Part shown: positions 1 through 7,275 of the stretch, piece after piece | Layout: every line of letters starts with the position of its first letter | Numbering within the stretch: position 1 is the stretch's first letter | From: JBEIUO01 sp964549785 | Lineage (GTDB): Bacteria; Planctomycetota; Phycisphaerae; Phycisphaerales; UBA1924 | Reading direction: 5' to 3' | Assembly (NCBI GenBank): GCA_964549785.1 | Contig: CAZJXA010000071.1 | Span: 1 to 14,480 of the forward strand | DNA: 14,480 nucleotides | The notes under the pieces: model-generated | What the model was told of the DNA's origin: nothing | Database searches by the model: none | Seen by the model: the letters and a program-made list of their open reading frames with translations, nothing else | Made by a program: the position numbers and the translations under genes

Positions 1-234
1 GTGGGTGTGCGGGGCATAGCTGGAGCGGCTCACGGACGACTGCCGCGGCGAAAGACTATCGCGACTCCAATAGCGGCATGGGTCACCGCGAGCGCAAACG
101 ACAGGCGCGAGGGGGACGAGGTGCGACGCGGAAATCCGGGGTTCAGAAGGGCGAACGGCGTTGGTCCGCCCTAACATTCGACGCGAGGGGAGTTTTCTAA
201 GCCCTCAGCCCGCCGCAGGATACCCATTTTCACT

Positions 235-1782
235 ATGCATGCTTCCCCGCCGATCCCCGCCGATCCCGATTCCGTCGATCCTAAGTCACCTGCTGAGCCG
301 GGTCTGCCCTACGCCAACAATGGCACTGCAGAGGCCCCAGTCCCTGCCGAGGCGGCGCGGGCGTTGTCGCCCGATGAGATCGCCGCCGCCAATCACGCTG
401 AAATTTTCGATACCAAGCAGACCTTCGCCGATCTGGGCCTGCGCAGCAGCGTTTTGAGAGGCGTCGAGGCCGCGGGTTTCAAGCATCCCACGAGCATTCA
501 GGCCACGCTCATCCCGGTCGCCCTCACCGGGCGCGACATCCTGGGCCAGGCCAAGACCGGCACCGGCAAGACCGCCGCGTTCGGCCTGCCGCTCCTCCAG
601 ATGTGCAACAAGGATCAGCCGTTCCAGGCACTTGTGCTCGCCCCGACGCGGGAACTCGCGGTCCAGATCACGCAGGAGATCAACGACCTCGGTAAGTTCA
701 CCCCAATCCGCGCCACGAGCGTCTACGGCGGCCAGGCCATCCGCACCCAGGCCAAGAACCTCTCGTCGGGCTCGCACATCCTCGTCGGTACTCCCGGCCG
801 TGTGATGGACATGCTGGAGCGCGGCCACATTCACTTCGGCAACATCCGCTTCGCCGTGCTCGATGAAGTCGACAGGATGCTCGACATCGGCTTCCGCGAA
901 GACATCCGCCGCATCCTCGAGCGCTGCCCGCCTGCGGGCCTCAACCCCGAGACCGGTCTCGGCCGTCAGACGATTTTCGTGTCCGCGACCATCTCCGGCG
1001 ACATCGACAAACTGGCCCGTCGCTACATGAAGGACCCGGAGAAACTGGTCGTCGCCTCCGGCTCGCTCACGGTCAGCCTTGTCCAGCAGTTCTACCTCGC
1101 GGTCAACCCTTGGGAGAAGGAACGCCTCCTCGTTCACCTCCTCACGCACGAGGAGCCCGCGCTCACCCTCGTCTTCTGCCGATTGAAGCGGACCGTCGAT
1201 CGCCTCGCCAAAGTCCTTAGCGAGCGCGGCATCGAGGCCCACGCCATCCACGGCGATATGTCGCAGGGCCGCCGCAACGACACCATGAAGATGCTGCGGG
1301 GCGGCAAACTCTCGGTCCTCATTGCCAGCGACCTCGCCTCGCGCGGCATCGACGTCGACGGCATCTCTCACGTCATCAACTACGACCTTCCCGACGACGT
1401 CGAGTTGTACGTCCACCGAATCGGCCGCACCGCCCGGGCCGGCCGGGGCGGCACCGCGTGGGCGCTTGTCACGCCCGAGCAGGGTGAGTTGCTGACCCAG
1501 ATCGAAAAACTGATCAACACCGAAATTCCGAAGCTCGACTACCCAGACTTTGTGCCCACCCCGCCCCCGGCGAGTTGGAAGGGCGACATGCCCAGGCCCA
1601 AGCGCGAGGAGCGCGACGAGGCCAAGGATGGGCCGCTCATCTCCAGCCGGCTGGTCGCGGCCTCGAACTTGGTGTTGCCCGCAGCCCAGGTGAACGACAC
1701 CGCGAAGTTCCCGGGCGGCGTCGTTCCCACCATGCTGCCGCCCCGGCGCATGATGGGCAAGATTCCCGGCCGCCGTCGCTAA
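235..1782 (+). CDS. DEAD-box ATP-dependent RNA helicase
   Basis: This is a 515-residue superfamily 2 RNA helicase that would use ATP to open short RNA duplexes or remodel RNA-protein complexes in ribosome assembly, translation or RNA decay. Motifs are in order: Q motif with F64 and Q89, motif I AKTGTGKT (106-113), APTRELA (136-142), TPGR (186-189), motif II DEVD (210-213), SAT (250-252), ASRGIDV (368-374) and HRIGRTARAG (394-403). Residues 1-60 are a Pro/Ala-rich extension of low complexity; residues 445-515 form a charged tail ending in a basic patch, a likely RNA-binding element. Motif II has Val where the family has Ala. The start at 235 is the first in-frame ATG, but no good ribosome binding site precedes it, so a start further downstream within the low-complexity leader is possible. 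The gene stands alone and converges on the kinase gene, sharing CTAA at the stop codons. Family assignment is secure; the cellular role is not. Confidence 0.95.
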   Translation: MHASPPIPADPDSVDPKSPAEPGLPYANNGTAEAPVPAEAARALSPDEIAAANHAEIFDTKQTFADLGLRSSVLRGVEAAGFKHPTSIQATLIPVALTGRDILGQAKTGTGKTAAFGLPLLQMCNKDQPFQALVLAPTRELAVQITQEINDLGKFTPIRATSVYGGQAIRTQAKNLSSGSHILVGTPGRVMDMLERGHIHFGNIRFAVLDEVDRMLDIGFREDIRRILERCPPAGLNPETGLGRQTIFVSATISGDIDKLARRYMKDPEKLVVASGSLTVSLVQQFYLAVNPWEKERLLVHLLTHEEPALTLVFCRLKRTVDRLAKVLSERGIEAHAIHGDMSQGRRNDTMKMLRGGKLSVLIASDLASRGIDVDGISHVINYDLPDDVELYVHRIGRTARAGRGGTAWALVTPEQGELLTQIEKLINTEIPKLDYPDFVPTPPPASWKGDMPRPKREERDEAKDGPLISSRLVAASNLVLPAAQVNDTAKFPGGVVPTMLPPRRMMGKIPGRRR

Positions 1783-1804
1783 TCCGCCGCTCGGGCGGCC
1801 TTTT
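1768..1804 (+). terminator. Probable intrinsic terminator of the helicase gene
   Basis: A perfect 7-bp inverted repeat (GGCCGCC at 1768-1774, GGCGGCC at 1794-1800) is followed at once by TTTT (1801-1804). A nested 5-bp hairpin, GCCGC/GCGGC (1786-1790/1795-1799), is an alternative fold. The left arm covers the last helicase codons and the right arm lies inside the 3' end of the opposing kinase gene. The U-run is short and the large loop is 19 nt, so strength is uncertain. No matching U-run exists for the minus strand. Confidence 0.45.
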
Positions 1805-4433
1805 CGATAACGGCCGCAGCCCGCGGGCGAAGATTGCCGGTGTTCCATCGCTGCACCGACAGGAAGGCATCGATCGCTTCGGCCTCCCGCACCGCGGCGT
1901 CCAAGTCGCCAGCCTTGAGCAGGAGTTCGGCCGTGCGGACCCCCACGTCGCCGGTGTCGCTCAAGACGCTGGAGCTGCGTGACGTCACGGCATCCAGTTC
2001 CCTCCGGTATTCGGCGCACACCACGACCGCGCGTCGGAACAATCGGGCTCTCTCCAACGCCGAGACCTGCAGCCCGAACGCCGATGCCATGTAGCCCCCG
2101 GTTCGGGCCGAGGCGGTTGCCATCCTGAACTCTTCGAGGCAGCGTTCCGCGAGGGCCGCGACGCGGGTGTCGTCACGGCCCGCGCGCCAGATCACGCTCG
2201 CGAGCGAGAAACGGGCGCTCGCGGCCTCCCAGGACGTGTCGCCCTGGAGCTGGGAGTAGGTAGCTGTCAGTTCCTCACGGAGGGCGATGGCTTCATCAAA
2301 CTTGCGGAGGCTTTCGAGAACGCCGGCGAGGAGCCCGCGGACGGCGGCGGCCGACATCGTGAAGCGGCCGAAATCGGCTTCGAAGGTGCTGGACGCCGCA
2401 CGGAGGGCACTCTCGGCCCGCTCGTGATGAAGGCCCGCGTTGATGAACGTTTGTCCGGCCCACGCCCGGATTTGAGCGAGCCGAACGTCACCCGCCATTA
2501 ACTCGGCCTCGGTGAGGGTGTCGAAAGCGAGGGCGGCGGCAACGGCGGCATCGGGCTGAACAACGGCGTAGTACGCCGCGTGGACGAGGACGTCGGCGCG
2601 GTCGTGCGGGCCGCCAGCGTCCGAGTCGGCCAGATCAAGGCGGGCTTTGAGCATGGCCCGGGCGTTCGCGCCCTCGCCGCGATGGTTCATCATGTTGTTG
2701 GAAAGCATCCGTTGCGCGCGGAGGCTGCGGGCATCAAGCGGGCCGAAAAGCCGGTCGCAGGCGTCGGCGGCCAGGGTGTAGAGGCGGGTTCCTTCGGGGG
2801 CGGGGCCGAAATAGTCGTGGTACTCCGCGAGTCGCAGGCAGGCGCGGATGGCACGCTCATCGGAATCCCCATAGAGGCGAGAGGTGGTTTCATAAGCGTC
2901 TTTGAGGAGCGGCCCGGGGCGGGTGTTGTCCTCAAGCCGCAGAAGAGTCCAGCCGATGAACTCCGAGAGGCCGGCCCGGGTCTCGGGGTCGTCGGCAAAG
3001 TCCGTGGCGAGGCGGTCGGCCGCGGCCTGCAGAACGTCGCGCGAATCCGGGGCTTTGCCGTCCTGACCGCTGAAGGGCCAGGTCGATTGAGCCCATTCCG
3101 CCCAGGGGTCGAGCGGGCTGTTGAGGAGGTCCGGCTTGGCGGTGGCTGAGAGGAAGGGGTTCGCAGACCCCAGCGCGCCCTGCATGAACTCGGCGGCTCG
3201 TCGAGCCCGGTCGCGCTCGCTGGCGGCACGGACGCCGAAGCCGACGCTGAGGATGGTGGCGACGAGCAGCGCAGCTGCGGCAAACGCGCTAGAGGCCACG
3301 AGCGAACGGTTGCGCTGCGCAAAGCGCGTGAGTTGGTAGACGACGCTGGCGGGGCGGGCATCAATCGGCTCTTTGGCGACGAAGCGCGAAAGATCGCGCG
3401 AGAACTCGTTGACGGACTGGTAGCGCCGCGAGGGGGCTTTCTCAAGGGCGTGGTGGACGATGGTTTCGAGGTCGCCGCGCGTGCCGGGGGCGAATCGCGA
3501 AAGCGGAGGGAAAGCGTCGTCTCGCACGGCCCGCACCGCCTCGGCGATATCGGCGTTGGAAAAATCGTGGGGAGTGCGGCCCGCGAGCAGTTCGTAAAGT
3601 ACGGTACCCAAGGCGTACACGTCGGCCCTCGTGTCCACCGCGTCGGTGCCCGCGTTGCACTGCTCGGGGCTCATGTACGCCGGCGTTCCGACGAGTTGGC
3701 CGTGCAAGGTGTGGGAGGGCGTGGGCGTGCCGAACTGCGGGTCGTTCCGATCATCGGCCTCGATGATTCGGGCGACGCCAAAATCGATGACCTTGATGCG
3801 GCCGGCCGAATCAACAAGAATGTTGCCGGGTTTGAGGTCGCGGTGGATGACGCCCCGCTGGTGGGCGTGGCCGACCGCATCGCAGACCGAGTGGAATAGG
3901 TCGATAATGCCCGCGGTATCGAGTCGGTGCTCGCGGGCGAAGGCGGTGATGGGCTCGGCGCCGTCGATAAATTCCATGACAAAGTACGGCACCGGCCCGC
4001 CGGGGTCTTCGTGAACCCCCGCATCAAAGACCTGCGCGATCGAAGGGTGACGGAGCGTCGCGAGAACCTGCGATTCGAGTTCGAAGCGGTTGACGGCGTC
4101 GGGCGTCGCGAGCCCCGCCCGCAACACCTTCAACGCCACCGTGCGCTGCGGGCGCGTCTGGCGGGCCTCGTACACCGTGCCCATGCCCCCCGACCCGATG
4201 GCCCGGACGATCTCGTACAGCCCGATCCGTCGTGGGGGCGGGGTCGCGGCGGTGCGCGGCGGAGGCTCAAGGAAGGCATCGGCGGGGGTGGAAGCAAGCA
4301 GGGGTCGGAGCGCGTCGGCGAGCGCCGGGTCGGCGGCTTCGAGCCCGGCCAGACGCAGATGTTGCTCGGCGGGCGGAATCGCCGCCAGATCGTGAAAGGC
4401 CGCTTCCACCCGCTGCCAGAGGTCGGGGGTCAC
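1779..4433 (-). CDS. Membrane-anchored Hanks-type Ser/Thr protein kinase with C-terminal TPR-like region
   Basis: This is an 884-residue eukaryotic-like Ser/Thr kinase. The catalytic domain covers about residues 72-352: glycine loop IGSGGMGTVYEA, ATP-anchoring K102 (VALKVL), catalytic HRDLKPGN (197-204, D199), DFG (217-219) and SPE (255-257). All key residues are present, so it should be active. A hydrophobic segment at about 376-402 follows, then some 480 residues of helical, TPR-like sequence probably on the other side of the membrane, suited to ligand or partner binding. Residues 1-60 (DLWQRVEAAFHDLAAIPPAE) match the short N-terminal element common in planctomycete kinases beside ECF sigma factors. 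I chose GTG at 4433 because it overlaps the sigma stop as GTGA, giving translational coupling; the frame is open upstream to a TTG at 4514, but that region lies inside the sigma gene. Its likely job is to control the co-encoded sigma factor by phosphorylation, which is inference from family and context. Confidence 0.92.
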   Translation of the reverse strand: MTPDLWQRVEAAFHDLAAIPPAEQHLRLAGLEAADPALADALRPLLASTPADAFLEPPPRTAATPPPRRIGLYEIVRAIGSGGMGTVYEARQTRPQRTVALKVLRAGLATPDAVNRFELESQVLATLRHPSIAQVFDAGVHEDPGGPVPYFVMEFIDGAEPITAFAREHRLDTAGIIDLFHSVCDAVGHAHQRGVIHRDLKPGNILVDSAGRIKVIDFGVARIIEADDRNDPQFGTPTPSHTLHGQLVGTPAYMSPEQCNAGTDAVDTRADVYALGTVLYELLAGRTPHDFSNADIAEAVRAVRDDAFPPLSRFAPGTRGDLETIVHHALEKAPSRRYQSVNEFSRDLSRFVAKEPIDARPASVVYQLTRFAQRNRSLVASSAFAAAALLVATILSVGFGVRAASERDRARRAAEFMQGALGSANPFLSATAKPDLLNSPLDPWAEWAQSTWPFSGQDGKAPDSRDVLQAAADRLATDFADDPETRAGLSEFIGWTLLRLEDNTRPGPLLKDAYETTSRLYGDSDERAIRACLRLAEYHDYFGPAPEGTRLYTLAADACDRLFGPLDARSLRAQRMLSNNMMNHRGEGANARAMLKARLDLADSDAGGPHDRADVLVHAAYYAVVQPDAAVAAALAFDTLTEAELMAGDVRLAQIRAWAGQTFINAGLHHERAESALRAASSTFEADFGRFTMSAAAVRGLLAGVLESLRKFDEAIALREELTATYSQLQGDTSWEAASARFSLASVIWRAGRDDTRVAALAERCLEEFRMATASARTGGYMASAFGLQVSALERARLFRRAVVVCAEYRRELDAVTSRSSSVLSDTGDVGVRTAELLLKAGDLDAAVREAEAIDAFLSVQRWNTGNLRPRAAAVIEKAARAAD

Positions 4434-5026
4434 GAGCCGCCCCGATATCTGCCCGGGCCCATCGGCTCCGCCGGCTCCAACTTGGATCGCAGCCAGGCCC
4501 GGCTGAAGGCCCAATCGCGTTCCAAGGTGCGCACGGTTTCGTTCATCACCGCTGCGGCTTCCGGCACGTCCAAGCCGCCGAAAAAGCGGAGTTCAACAAG
4601 GCGTGCCTTCCGGGCATCGAGCGTTGCAAGTTGATCGAGGGCCTCGTTAAGGGCGACCAAGTCGATCGCCCGCGACTCGAACATGGCGAGCGTGTCGGTC
4701 AGTTCGACCCTGCCCCACCTTTCCTCGCCCGAGCCGCCGCGCTTGTCGGCCTTCTTGATGCGGGCGTGATCGACCAGCACTCGCCGCATCACGCCCGCGG
4801 CGACGCCGATAAATTCAAGTCGGCCCTGCCAGCCGGGTTTGCGTTGCCCGGCGAGACGAACAAAGGCTTCGTGGACGAGGGCGGTCGGTTGAAGTGTGTG
4901 AGAGGCGGCCTCGCGCGAAAGAAGCGAGCCGGCGATGGCGCGGAGCTCGTTGTAGACGAGCGGCAACAACGCCGCTGCGGTATCGCCCTCTGGGGCGGGG
5001 GCGGGGTTATCGCCGTCGGGAGTCAT
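4430..5026 (-). CDS. ECF-type RNA polymerase sigma factor (kinase-linked)
   Basis: This is a 198-residue alternative sigma factor of the ECF type that is widespread in Planctomycetota and related phyla. Visible marks are the region 2-like stretch HTLQPTALVHEAFVRL, the segment with FIGVAAGVMRRVLVDHAR that follows it, and a region 4 helix-turn-helix near residues 140-180 (LVELRFFGGLDVPEAAAVMN). The length is normal for the group. It would direct RNA polymerase to its own promoter set in response to a signal. No anti-sigma gene is present; instead the stop codon overlaps the GTG start of the Ser/Thr kinase by four bases, and planctomycete ECF factors of this sort are known to be paired with such kinases, so phosphorylation probably replaces an anti-sigma factor. 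It begins 12 bp after the ArsR-type gene and has no Shine-Dalgarno sequence, so it is probably co-transcribed with that gene. The target promoters cannot be read from this window. Confidence 0.92.
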   Translation of the reverse strand: MTPDGDNPAPAPEGDTAAALLPLVYNELRAIAGSLLSREAASHTLQPTALVHEAFVRLAGQRKPGWQGRLEFIGVAAGVMRRVLVDHARIKKADKRGGSGEERWGRVELTDTLAMFESRAIDLVALNEALDQLATLDARKARLVELRFFGGLDVPEAAAVMNETVRTLERDWAFSRAWLRSKLEPAEPMGPGRYRGGS

Positions 5027-5038
5027 GCAGCCGGGAGT

Positions 5039-5407
5039 TTATGGGGGATGGCGGTGAGGCCGGCAAACGGCGAATGAAGACAAGGGCGACGGGGGTTCCG
5101 CGCGCATCTTGATGCGATCCAGTTGATGAGTCCAGAATCGCTCGTACATCGCGGTCCAGTCGTGGATGGTCTTCAGGCCTTCGCCGTTCACCCGATACGC
5201 CCTCCGCCGCCCGTGGGCCCGCACGAGCACCAAATCAACGCTGCGCAGGACACCCAAGTGCTTCGACACCACCGCCTGAGGCCAGCCGAGATCTGCGACA
5301 ATCTCCATCACATCCCGCTCCCGCGGCAGCAGGTAGTCGAGCAACGCCCGACGACGAGGCTCCGCAATCGCGTTGAAGACGTCCGTCGTTGTCGCTGCAC
5401 GAGCCAT
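5039..5407 (-). CDS. ArsR-family winged-helix transcriptional repressor
   Basis: A protein of 122 residues starting MARAATTTDVFNAIAEPRRR. The sequence is typical of ArsR/SmtB-fold regulators: the IAEPRRRALLDYLL opening helix, the recognition region with PQAVVSKHLGVL, a basic wing (RAHGRRRAYRVN) and a C-terminal helix with YERFWTHQLDRIK. There is no CxC metal motif in the recognition helix, and the only cysteine is in the C-terminal tail, so this is not a classical alpha3 metal sensor. Relatives with this C-terminal helix usually sit beside an AHSA1/SRPBCC gene; none is here. The ATG at 5407 is preferred over the in-frame TTG at 5440, because that TTG is the start of a perfect TTGACA promoter box. 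The gene leads into the sigma factor gene 12 bp later. A palindrome in its promoter predicts autorepression, and so control of the sigma/kinase pair. The effector is unknown. Confidence 0.88.
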   Translation of the reverse strand: MARAATTTDVFNAIAEPRRRALLDYLLPRERDVMEIVADLGWPQAVVSKHLGVLRSVDLVLVRAHGRRRAYRVNGEGLKTIHDWTAMYERFWTHQLDRIKMRAEPPSPLSSFAVCRPHRHPP

Positions 5408-5412
5408 GACCA

Positions 5413-5440
5413 AGCATATTCCTATATGGGAATATGTCAA
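5413..5440 (-). promoter_or_regulatory. Sigma70-type promoter of the arsR-sigma-kinase operon
   Basis: Read on the minus strand, TTGACA (5440-5435, a perfect -35 consensus) is followed by a 16-bp spacer and TATGCT (5418-5413, four of six matches to the -10 consensus). Five bases later comes the ATG at 5407, so transcription should start at or next to the start codon and the mRNA would have essentially no leader. The spacing from the nearest purine-rich stretch (AGGA) to the ATG is about 12 bases, too long for a good ribosome binding site. Confidence 0.7.
5415..5436. promoter_or_regulatory. 22-bp palindromic operator, probably for the ArsR-type repressor
   Basis: Perfect 8-bp arms CATATTCC (5415-5422) and GGAATATG (5429-5436) flank TATATG; 20 of 22 positions are symmetric. 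The site is an A+T-rich island in otherwise G+C-rich sequence. It covers the promoter spacer, the end of the -35 box and most of the -10 box, so a bound dimer would exclude RNA polymerase. Its place in front of an ArsR-family gene fits the usual autoregulatory arrangement. Binding by this protein is inferred. Confidence 0.75.
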
Positions 5441-5659
5441 GTCGACCTTGGGCTAAATCGCTCATGCCCGTCGAACCTTCGAAGACGAGAACCGCAGCGG
5501 GTACTCCCTATAGGACGACATAAAGCCAACCGGCGAATCGGTCTAGAACAACCGGAATGACGAATAACACGACGCCCGCCGCGGGCAGTTTCGATTGGCC
5601 CCACCTCCGACCCGCCGGATGGTTGCACGCACCCCCCTCTCCCGCCCGATAATGGCGGT
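5441..5659. other. Intergenic region between the arsR operon and the spoVR gene
   Basis: The two operons diverge from this 219-bp stretch. It contains a short inverted repeat TCGAA-CC-TTCGA (5471-5482), a TCCCTATAGGA element (5505-5515) resembling the core of the operator at 5415-5436, and a GCCCG/CGGGC hairpin (5574-5586). I see no convincing sigma70 promoter for the plus-strand gene and no good ribosome binding site ahead of 5660. Confidence 0.5.
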
Positions 5660-7192
5660 ATGCCCGCACGCCCCAACACCGACCTCTCGCCAGAACTGCT
5701 GGACCACATGCAGCGGATCAAGGCCAAGGCGAGCGAATACGGGCTCGACTTCTTCGAGGTGGTCTTTGAAGTTCTGGACTTCGAGACCATGAACCAGATC
5801 GCCTCCTACGGCGGGTTCCCGATGCGCTACCCGCACTGGCGCTGGGGGATGGAGTACGAAAAACTCAGCCGGCGGGATGCGTACGGCCTGGGCCGCATCT
5901 ACGAGATGGTCATCAACAACGATCCGTGCTACGCGTACCTGCAGGAATCCAACTCCGTCACCGATCAGAAACTCGTCATGGCCCACGTCTACGGCCACTC
6001 CGATTTCTTCAAGCAGAACCTGTGGTTCGGGAAGACCGACCGCAAGATGATGGACCAGATGGCCAATCACGCCACCCGGGTCCGTCGCCACATCGAGAAG
6101 CAAGGCCAGGAGGTTGTCGAGAAATTTCTCGATGCCTGTCTCACGCTGGAGCATCTCATCGACCCCCACTCGGTCTTCGTCCAGCGTGAGGATGCGCGAT
6201 CGGCCAAGCCGCGGGATGAATCGTTCCGGGCCGATCGGTTGCCCGCGAAAGAGTACATGGACCCGTTCGTCAACCCCGCGAAGGAACTGGAACGTCAGAA
6301 GAAGGCTTACGACGAAAAGCAGCAGGCCGAACGCGGAAGGTTCCCGAAAGAACCTGTGCGCGACGTATTGCTCTTCCTCTTGCGATACGCACCGCTGGAA
6401 GAGTGGCAGCAGGACATCCTGGGGATCGTGCGCGACGAGGCGTACTACTACGCCCCGCAAGGCCAGACCAAAGTCATGAACGAGGGCTGGGCGACCTACT
6501 GGCACAGCAAGTTGATGACGTCGCACTTCCTGGATGCCAGCGAGATCGTGCACTACGCCGATCAGCACTCGGGCGTCGTCCACATGGCGGCGGGGGGGTT
6601 CAACCCGTACAAGGTGGGTGTCGAACTCTTCAAGGACATCGAGCGGCGTTGGGACACCGGGCGTCACGGCCACGACTGGGATTCGATCGAGACCATCGGC
6701 TCCAAGGAATCGTTCGACGACGGCAGCCGCAAGGGCCGCGCCAAGATCTTTGAGGTCCGGCAAATCTACAACGACGTCTCGTTTATCGACGAATTCCTCA
6801 CCGAGGAGTTTGTCGAGCGGCACAAGATGTACCAGCACCAGACCGACCCTTCCACCGGCGAGGTCCGGATCGTCAGCCGCGATTTCAAGCGGGTGAAGAT
6901 GACCCTTCTCCACCACCTCACGAACATGGGGCAGCCGTTTATCTACGTCGTGGACGCCAACTACCTGAACCGGGGCCAACTCTACCTCGCGCACAAATTC
7001 GCGGGGCTCGAGGTCGACGCTTCCAAGGCCGAGCAGGTGATGAGCAGTCTCCGCCTCCTGTGGGGGCGACCGGTTCACCTTCAGATGCGGGTGAACGACG
7101 AGATGCACCTTTTGTCGATGAACGACGTCGGCGAGAGGGCCGCACGCGAGCGGATTTCAGAAGACACCCCTAAACCCGGGAACGTGCTCTGA
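5660..7192 (+). CDS. SpoVR family protein
   Basis: A 510-residue protein of the SpoVR/YcgB family, named after a Bacillus spore-cortex gene but widespread in bacteria that do not sporulate; its biochemical function is not established. Family features include the N-terminal stretch GGFPMRYPHWRWGMEYEKL (52-70), HVYGHSDFF (109-117), DEAYYYAPQ then MNEGWATYWH (273-282), HSGVVHMAAGGFNPYKVG (303-320) and the C-terminal NRGQLYLAHKF...LLWGRPVHLQ region. Length is normal and there is no signal peptide or membrane segment, so it is probably cytoplasmic. Many relatives are encoded with the PrkA kinase and a YeaH/YhbH protein; neither is in this window. The ATG at 5660 gives the family N-terminus, though no Shine-Dalgarno sequence is visible. 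The conserved His and Glu residues (H109, H113, E275, H282) could bind metal, which is inference. The histidine kinase gene follows 83 bp downstream on the same strand. Confidence 0.93.
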   Translation: MPARPNTDLSPELLDHMQRIKAKASEYGLDFFEVVFEVLDFETMNQIASYGGFPMRYPHWRWGMEYEKLSRRDAYGLGRIYEMVINNDPCYAYLQESNSVTDQKLVMAHVYGHSDFFKQNLWFGKTDRKMMDQMANHATRVRRHIEKQGQEVVEKFLDACLTLEHLIDPHSVFVQREDARSAKPRDESFRADRLPAKEYMDPFVNPAKELERQKKAYDEKQQAERGRFPKEPVRDVLLFLLRYAPLEEWQQDILGIVRDEAYYYAPQGQTKVMNEGWATYWHSKLMTSHFLDASEIVHYADQHSGVVHMAAGGFNPYKVGVELFKDIERRWDTGRHGHDWDSIETIGSKESFDDGSRKGRAKIFEVRQIYNDVSFIDEFLTEEFVERHKMYQHQTDPSTGEVRIVSRDFKRVKMTLLHHLTNMGQPFIYVVDANYLNRGQLYLAHKFAGLEVDASKAEQVMSSLRLLWGRPVHLQMRVNDEMHLLSMNDVGERAARERISEDTPKPGNVL

Positions 7193-7275
7193 ACGCTGGG
7201 CGAGGAGGGGGCACAATCGCAGGCAGGGCGGTCGCGGTCCCGCAAACCGCATCCACGGTCAGCGACCCAGTCTCC

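Noticed and set aside
1..174. Open plus-strand frame of 57 codons running in from the window edge
   Set aside because: Third-position G+C is far lower than in the clear genes and the product has no recognisable feature; it may be non-coding upstream sequence.
161..457. 98-codon plus-strand ORF overlapping the helicase start
   Set aside because: It starts at a TTG, lies in another frame over the helicase N-terminus, and its product is low-complexity Pro/Arg/Ser sequence typical of a shadow frame.
286..2019. 577-codon minus-strand ORF opposite the helicase
   Set aside because: Long antisense frames are common in G+C-rich genes; it has no domain and overlaps a well supported helicase.
4434..4514. 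27 extra N-terminal codons for the Ser/Thr kinase from a TTG
   Set aside because: The stretch lies wholly within the sigma factor gene, while the GTG at 4433 gives the GTGA coupling and the expected family N-terminus.
5408..5440. Upstream TTG start for the ArsR-type gene
   Set aside because: The TTG is part of TTGACA and the 11 codons are the promoter and operator; the protein family begins near the ATG at 5407.
5574..5586. GCCCG-CCG-CGGGC hairpin followed by AGTTT, as a terminator
   Set aside because: No plus-strand gene ends just upstream, the loop is only three bases and the T-run is short.
5543..7108. 521-codon minus-strand ORF opposite spoVR
   Set aside because: Antisense shadow of a conserved family gene; the composition (Val, His, Leu, Asp rich) mirrors the sense codons.
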